64,000 nucleotides of DNA from Roseiarcus sp963806935. GTDB taxonomy: Bacteria > Pseudomonadota > Alphaproteobacteria > Rhizobiales > Beijerinckiaceae. Below, in pieces: positions 61,647-64,000 of the stretch. How positions within the stretch are numbered: the stretch's first letter is position 1; the number at the start of each line of letters is the position of its first letter. The stretch is from the NCBI GenBank assembly GCA_963806935.1, contig CAWEAT010000029.1:62001-126000 (forward strand). The letters are read 5' to 3'. Below the pieces are notes generated by a model. That model saw nothing but the letters and a program-made list of their open reading frames with translations, had not been told where the DNA came from and searched no databases. A program made the translations under genes and the position numbers.

Positions 61647-61669
61647 ATTAGATCTATAGACTTAATTAA
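61647..61669. promoter_or_regulatory. AT-rich palindromes before yeiH, candidate operator
   Basis: ATTAGATCTATAGACTTAAT (61647-61666) is a 20-base imperfect palindrome (8 of 10 positions), and TTAATTAA (61662-61669) overlaps its right end. The pair lies 8 bases before the yeiH start, so a bound protein would block expression. ArsR-type sulfide/persulfide sensors (BigR/SqrR) bind AT-rich palindromes before YeeE/YedE-containing operons. No such regulator gene is in view, so this link is inference. Confidence 0.5.
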
Positions 61670-61741
61670 TTTCAGTCAAGCGTCGGAGCCGGGCGAGCGC
61701 GATTGAAACGCAGCCCCCAACGCGCCGCCCCTCAGTGTCTT

Positions 61742-61815
61742 GTCATTCCCGCGCAAGCGGGAATCAGAGCCGCGTTGGAGCCCTGCCCTGGATGCCCGCA
61801 TTCGCGGGCATGACA
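61742..61815. repeat. Dispersed palindromic repeat, copy 3
   Basis: This is a near-identical copy of the 929-1004 element: GTCATTCCCGCGCAAGCGGG on the left and GCCCGCATTCGCGGGC, ATGACA on the right, with CCGCGTTGGAGCC between. Confidence 0.8.
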
Positions 61816-61882
61816 CAAACGCCGGGGGCCGGCGCGGCGCGCCGAGGCGCGGCCGGATATGCATGGCGGACACGTTCCTCTT

Positions 61883-61958
61883 GTCATTCCCGCGCAAGCG
61901 GGAATCCACAGTCGCGTTGGAGCCTTGCGCCTGGATGCCCGCGAAAGCGGGCATGACA
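61883..61958. repeat. Dispersed palindromic repeat, copy 4
   Basis: This copy has GTCATTCCCGCGCAAGCGGG, then GTCGCGTTGGAGCC and GCCCGCGAAAGCGGGC, ATGACA. It lies 67 bases after copy 3 in the same orientation. The gap 61640-62136 otherwise holds no gene. Confidence 0.8.
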
Positions 61959-62136
61959 GCGAATGACAGGCCAGCCGGGAGATGCCCGCGCCGGCGCCGG
62001 GTCGACCCGGGAAATCAAGATTTGCTCAACGCAGTCGCGCAGTTTTCACCGAATAGCTTTCCGGGGCCGTCAAAGATTGAGAGTACCACCTGCCTTCGTC
62101 GCGCAGGGCCACGCGCGAGTTTTTGAAGGTCGACAA

Positions 62137-62607
62137 ATGAAACTCCGAAAAGCGTCCCAAGCCATTCCGCTCCGGTGTTCGCCGCGTTCTCAAAATGCCG
62201 AGGGCGGCCGCGCCGTCGCTTGCGCTGCGGCGGCGCCGCTGATCGTGCTCGCGCTCGCGGTCGCCGCCGACCGCGCCCATGCTGGGCGCTTCCGCACCCA
62301 GGTTCAGCTCGCGGCGGAGGCCGCCTCGCTCGCCGCGGCGGCGGCGATGGCGCGTCAGCCGGACGGCGCCGGCGATGGCGCGCGACTTGCCGCCGCCGTT
62401 TTCGCCCGCAACGCCCCCAAGGGCGCGACGGGAAGGCCGTCGGTCGCGGCGACGAGCCGCGCCGCCACGGTGACCGCGACCGTCGCCTATGACGGCGTCG
62501 CGCCGAGCAATTTCGGCTCCGTGTTCGGCTATGGCGCGTTCCACGTCAGCGCGTCGGCGACGTCGCGCGCGCTCGTCGCCGATTCGGAAGCCCGCGCCAC
62601 GCCCTGA
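62137..62607 (+). CDS. TadE/TadG-like pilus-assembly protein
   Basis: This is a 156-residue protein. A charged start (MKLRKASQAIPLRCSPRSQN) leads into VACAAAAPLIVLALAVAADR, one membrane segment, then AHAGRFRTQVQLAAEAASLA and AAAAMARQPDGAGDGARLAA. This follows the TadG N-terminal pattern (hydrophobic helix, then an Ala-rich pilin-like helix). The rest is a beta-rich VTATVAYDGVAPSNFGSVFG end. No tad operon is near, so it stands alone. Confidence 0.55.
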   Translation: MKLRKASQAIPLRCSPRSQNAEGGRAVACAAAAPLIVLALAVAADRAHAGRFRTQVQLAAEAASLAAAAAMARQPDGAGDGARLAAAVFARNAPKGATGRPSVAATSRAATVTATVAYDGVAPSNFGSVFGYGAFHVSASATSRALVADSEARATP

Positions 62608-62701
62608 CCTCGCGGGCCGCTCTTGCGGTCTGGCGTCGACGGCAAGTCCGGTATAGCTCGGATGAGGGCGGGCCGAGTCCGCCCCGATGAGAGCAACGCC
62701 C

Positions 62702-63118
62702 ATGACCGGCCACATCGATCCGACCAGGGAGACGTTCGCCGCCTTTCGCGCCGACGACCGGCAGGGACCGATCCATATGCTCAACCTCGTCCGGCTGCGC
62801 GCCCGCGCGGCCTATTCCGACGGGCGCGAGGCGACTGGCGCTGAGGCTTACGAGGCTTATGGGCGCGAGAGCCTGCCGGTTTTTTCCCGTCTCGGCGGGA
62901 AGATCGTCTGGCGCGGCCGGTTCGAGCTCATGCTGATCGGGCCGGCGGAGGAGCGCTGGGATCTCGCCTTCATCGCGGAATATCCGAGCGTCGCCGCCTT
63001 TGTCGCCATGATCCGCGATCCCGTCTATCGCGAGGCGGTCAAGCACCGGCAGGCGGCGGTCGAGGATTCGCGGCTGATTCGGCTAAAGCCCGGCGCGGCC
63101 GGGGTCGGATTTGGCTGA
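62702..63118 (+). CDS. DUF1330 domain protein
   Basis: This is a 138-residue protein. PIHMLNLVRLRARAAYSDGR, SLPVFSRLGGKIVWRGRFEL and FIAEYPSVAAFVAMIRDPVY match DUF1330, a ferredoxin-fold family of unknown activity. The ATG at 62702 follows gatgagagcaacgccc, and it stands alone. Confidence 0.85.
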   Translation: MTGHIDPTRETFAAFRADDRQGPIHMLNLVRLRARAAYSDGREATGAEAYEAYGRESLPVFSRLGGKIVWRGRFELMLIGPAEERWDLAFIAEYPSVAAFVAMIRDPVYREAVKHRQAAVEDSRLIRLKPGAAGVGFG

Positions 63119-63193
63119 AAGGCTCGCGACGCAAGCTCTACAGAAGATTTTTCGACAATTTCTTTCCGCGAATCACAATCCGATGTATATATG

Positions 63194-63210
63194 ATTCCGA
63201 ATTGCGGAAT
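63194..63210. promoter_or_regulatory. Inverted repeat ATTCCG-N5-CGGAAT
   Basis: A perfect 6-base inverted repeat with a 5-base spacer lies 16 bases before the small HTH-like gene at 63226, in an AT-rich stretch (GATGTATATATGATTCCGAA). Autoregulation by that gene's product is possible. Confidence 0.4.
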
Positions 63211-63225
63211 CGATCGGGGACCGGG

Positions 63226-63441
63226 ATGGCTGATATCGGGGACGGGGCGGGAATCGGCGGCGCGGCGGGGGGCGAGCTTTATGCGCCGCCTCAGGAAATG
63301 GCGGTGCGGGCGCTGAGGATGCTCGAGCGGCTCGTCGCCGGCTCGACGCTGACCGAGGTCGCGGCGGGCGAGGGCCTGACCCCGCGGCGGGCGCGGGAGC
63401 TTGTCGCTCAAGTCGTCGCCCAGCGCGGGTTCGACCCTTGA
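63226..63441 (+). CDS. 71-residue protein with HTH-like helices
   Basis: From the ATG at 63226 it reads MADIGDGAGIGGAAGGELYA and then AVRALRMLERLVAGSTLTEV, AAGEGLTPRRARELVAQVVA. The last part has the spacing of a helix-turn-helix (STLTEVAAGEGLTPRRARELV). A longer frame from a TTG at 63202 would read through the inverted repeat and is less likely. Function is unknown; a small DNA-binding protein is a fair guess. Confidence 0.55.
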   Translation: MADIGDGAGIGGAAGGELYAPPQEMAVRALRMLERLVAGSTLTEVAAGEGLTPRRARELVAQVVAQRGFDP

Positions 63442-63619
63442 AAACATGATTTGGCTCGTCCGGAGGCGTTAGCGGCGGTGCGGGGACGATGAAGGCGCGC
63501 TTCCGGTCCGCGAATTGTGCATGGCAGCAATTTATTGTGCGACGCACCATATTGTGCTACACGGCGGCCCCTGGTCGAGGGAGGGCGCGTCCGATGGGCA
63601 AAAGATCGAGGAGTGACCG

Positions 63620-63787
63620 ATGCAGCATTTCCACGCCGGAAACCTTCATCAAATCAAGGATGCGCCGCCGAACACCTGGGCGACCGTCAAGGCAAGCGAC
63701 GTCGTGACCATCAGCGAACTGGCGCGGCGCGGATTTCACCTCGTCGACATGAGCGGCGAGGTCTGGACAATGCATCGCGCCGGCTGA
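63620..63787 (+). CDS. 55-residue hypothetical protein
   Basis: The ATG at 63620 follows cgaggagtgaccg, a good ribosome site. The protein MQHFHAGNLHQIKDAPPNTW continues VKASDVVTISELARRGFHLV and ends DMSGEVWTMHRAG. It is polar and compact with no signal peptide. It reads well on the plus strand, but I do not recognise a family. 63442-63619 holds nothing else. Confidence 0.5.
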   Translation: MQHFHAGNLHQIKDAPPNTWATVKASDVVTISELARRGFHLVDMSGEVWTMHRAG

Positions 63788-63871
63788 GGGGCGCGCACCC
63801 TGGCGGCGAGCCCGGAAGTCGGAGGAAGGTCGCGGCGAAAAGAGTAAGGGGCTGAAATCTCAGGAGATATC

Positions 63872-64000
63872 TTAAAAAGCGCCCTTGGTTTTTGTCGCGC
63901 CGGATTTGGTTTTTGTTGCGCCGGATTTTGATTTCGTTGCGGGCGATTTGGTTTTTGTTGCGGGCCGATTTTGATATTGTTGCGCCGGGCTGAGCGCCGA
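63872..64000 (-). CDS. C-terminal Lys-rich repeat tail of a reverse-strand gene (runs off window)
   Basis: Read on the minus strand, the bases encode GATISKSA, then ATKTKSP ATKSKSG ATKTKSG ATKTKGAF and a TAA at 63872-63874, seven-residue units rich in Lys and Thr. The first unit joins the rest only if one C of the ggcccg at 63964-63966 is removed, another one-base insertion. Such tails occur on DNA-binding proteins such as topoisomerase I or histone-like proteins; which one cannot be told from the tail. The plus-strand view is a tandem repeat of 20-23 bases (63887-63990). Confidence 0.5.
   Translation of the reverse strand, partial: SALSPAQQYQNRPATKTKSPATKSKSGATKTKSGATKTKGAF

Noticed and set aside
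59627..61651. A 674-codon plus-strand open frame across yeeE and yeiH
   Set aside because: It is Arg/Asp/Gly-rich without motifs, while the minus strand has intact membrane proteins and a proper operon layout.
61742..61958. Two nearby palindromic repeats considered as a small CRISPR array
   Set aside because: The units are 74-76 bases with internal hairpins, and the same element is dispersed at 929 and 5370. There is no regular spacer and no cas gene.
1..64000. tRNA and rRNA genes
   Set aside because: I looked for cloverleaf features such as GGTTCGAATCC with CCA ends and for rRNA signatures and found none I could support.

Overview
The window is GC-rich DNA with dense, mostly head-to-tail genes and many GTG/TTG starts. 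It is typical of an alphaproteobacterium, most likely of the Hyphomicrobiales (Rhizobiales). Support comes from a heme-PAS hybrid FixL beside FixK and an OmpR-type regulator, an alphaproteobacterial-style pyruvate kinase without its C-terminal domain, an Mla system with a very long MlaD, and several families of GC-rich palindromic intergenic repeats. No rRNA, tRNA or CRISPR array was seen. This is ordinary chromosome with insertion-sequence remnants at 1-587 (IS5-type) and 57161-57940 (IS110-type).

Layout. 1-9 kb: truncated transposase, DUF4336 protein, xthA, a beta-propeller protein, two tandem NAD-binding reductases with a divergent MmyB-type regulator, and a haloacid dehalogenase. 9-16.5 kb: a small exported protein, an apparently Tat-exported cytochrome P450 with an outer-membrane MetA-like channel, an NRAMP-like transporter, Hsp20, and a thioredoxin/CcdA pair. 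16.5-24 kb: a membrane TIR protein, an alpha/beta hydrolase, a branched-chain-amino-acid-type ABC operon (livG-F-H-M-K) and a VapBC-like pair. 24-36 kb: central and sugar metabolism (pyruvate kinase, argG, gluconokinase, an aldolase-like protein with a PfkB kinase, transaldolase). 36-43.7 kb: envelope genes (acyltransferase, glycosyltransferase, LpxH-like phosphoesterase) and a lactate permease with a divergent XRE-cupin regulator. 44.3-48.5 kb: the mlaE-F-D-lipoprotein operon. 48.5-57 kb: an MhqD/MhqO-like pair, the hFixL/FixK/FxkR-like oxygen-signalling group and a diguanylate cyclase. 58-62 kb: a methyltransferase and a sulfur-type transport operon (YeiH, a 49-residue membrane protein, YeeE, YedE) behind an AT-rich palindrome. 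62-64 kb: TadG-like, DUF1330 and small unknown genes, then the repetitive C-terminus of a reverse-strand gene that continues past the window.

A major caveat is that about 18 reading-frame breaks occur in otherwise well-conserved genes. By hand, all but one are repaired by removing a single base. A one-directional bias across unrelated genes looks like base-insertion errors in the read or assembly, not biological decay. I therefore annotate these as whole genes with a noted frameshift.

The most interesting items are the apparently exported P450 with its outer-membrane partner, the compact hFixL-FixK-FxkR-like arrangement with a GTCACA/GTTACA direct repeat, the YeiH/49-residue/YeeE/YedE operon with a candidate operator, and the palindromic element whose ends supply the stop codons of two convergent genes.
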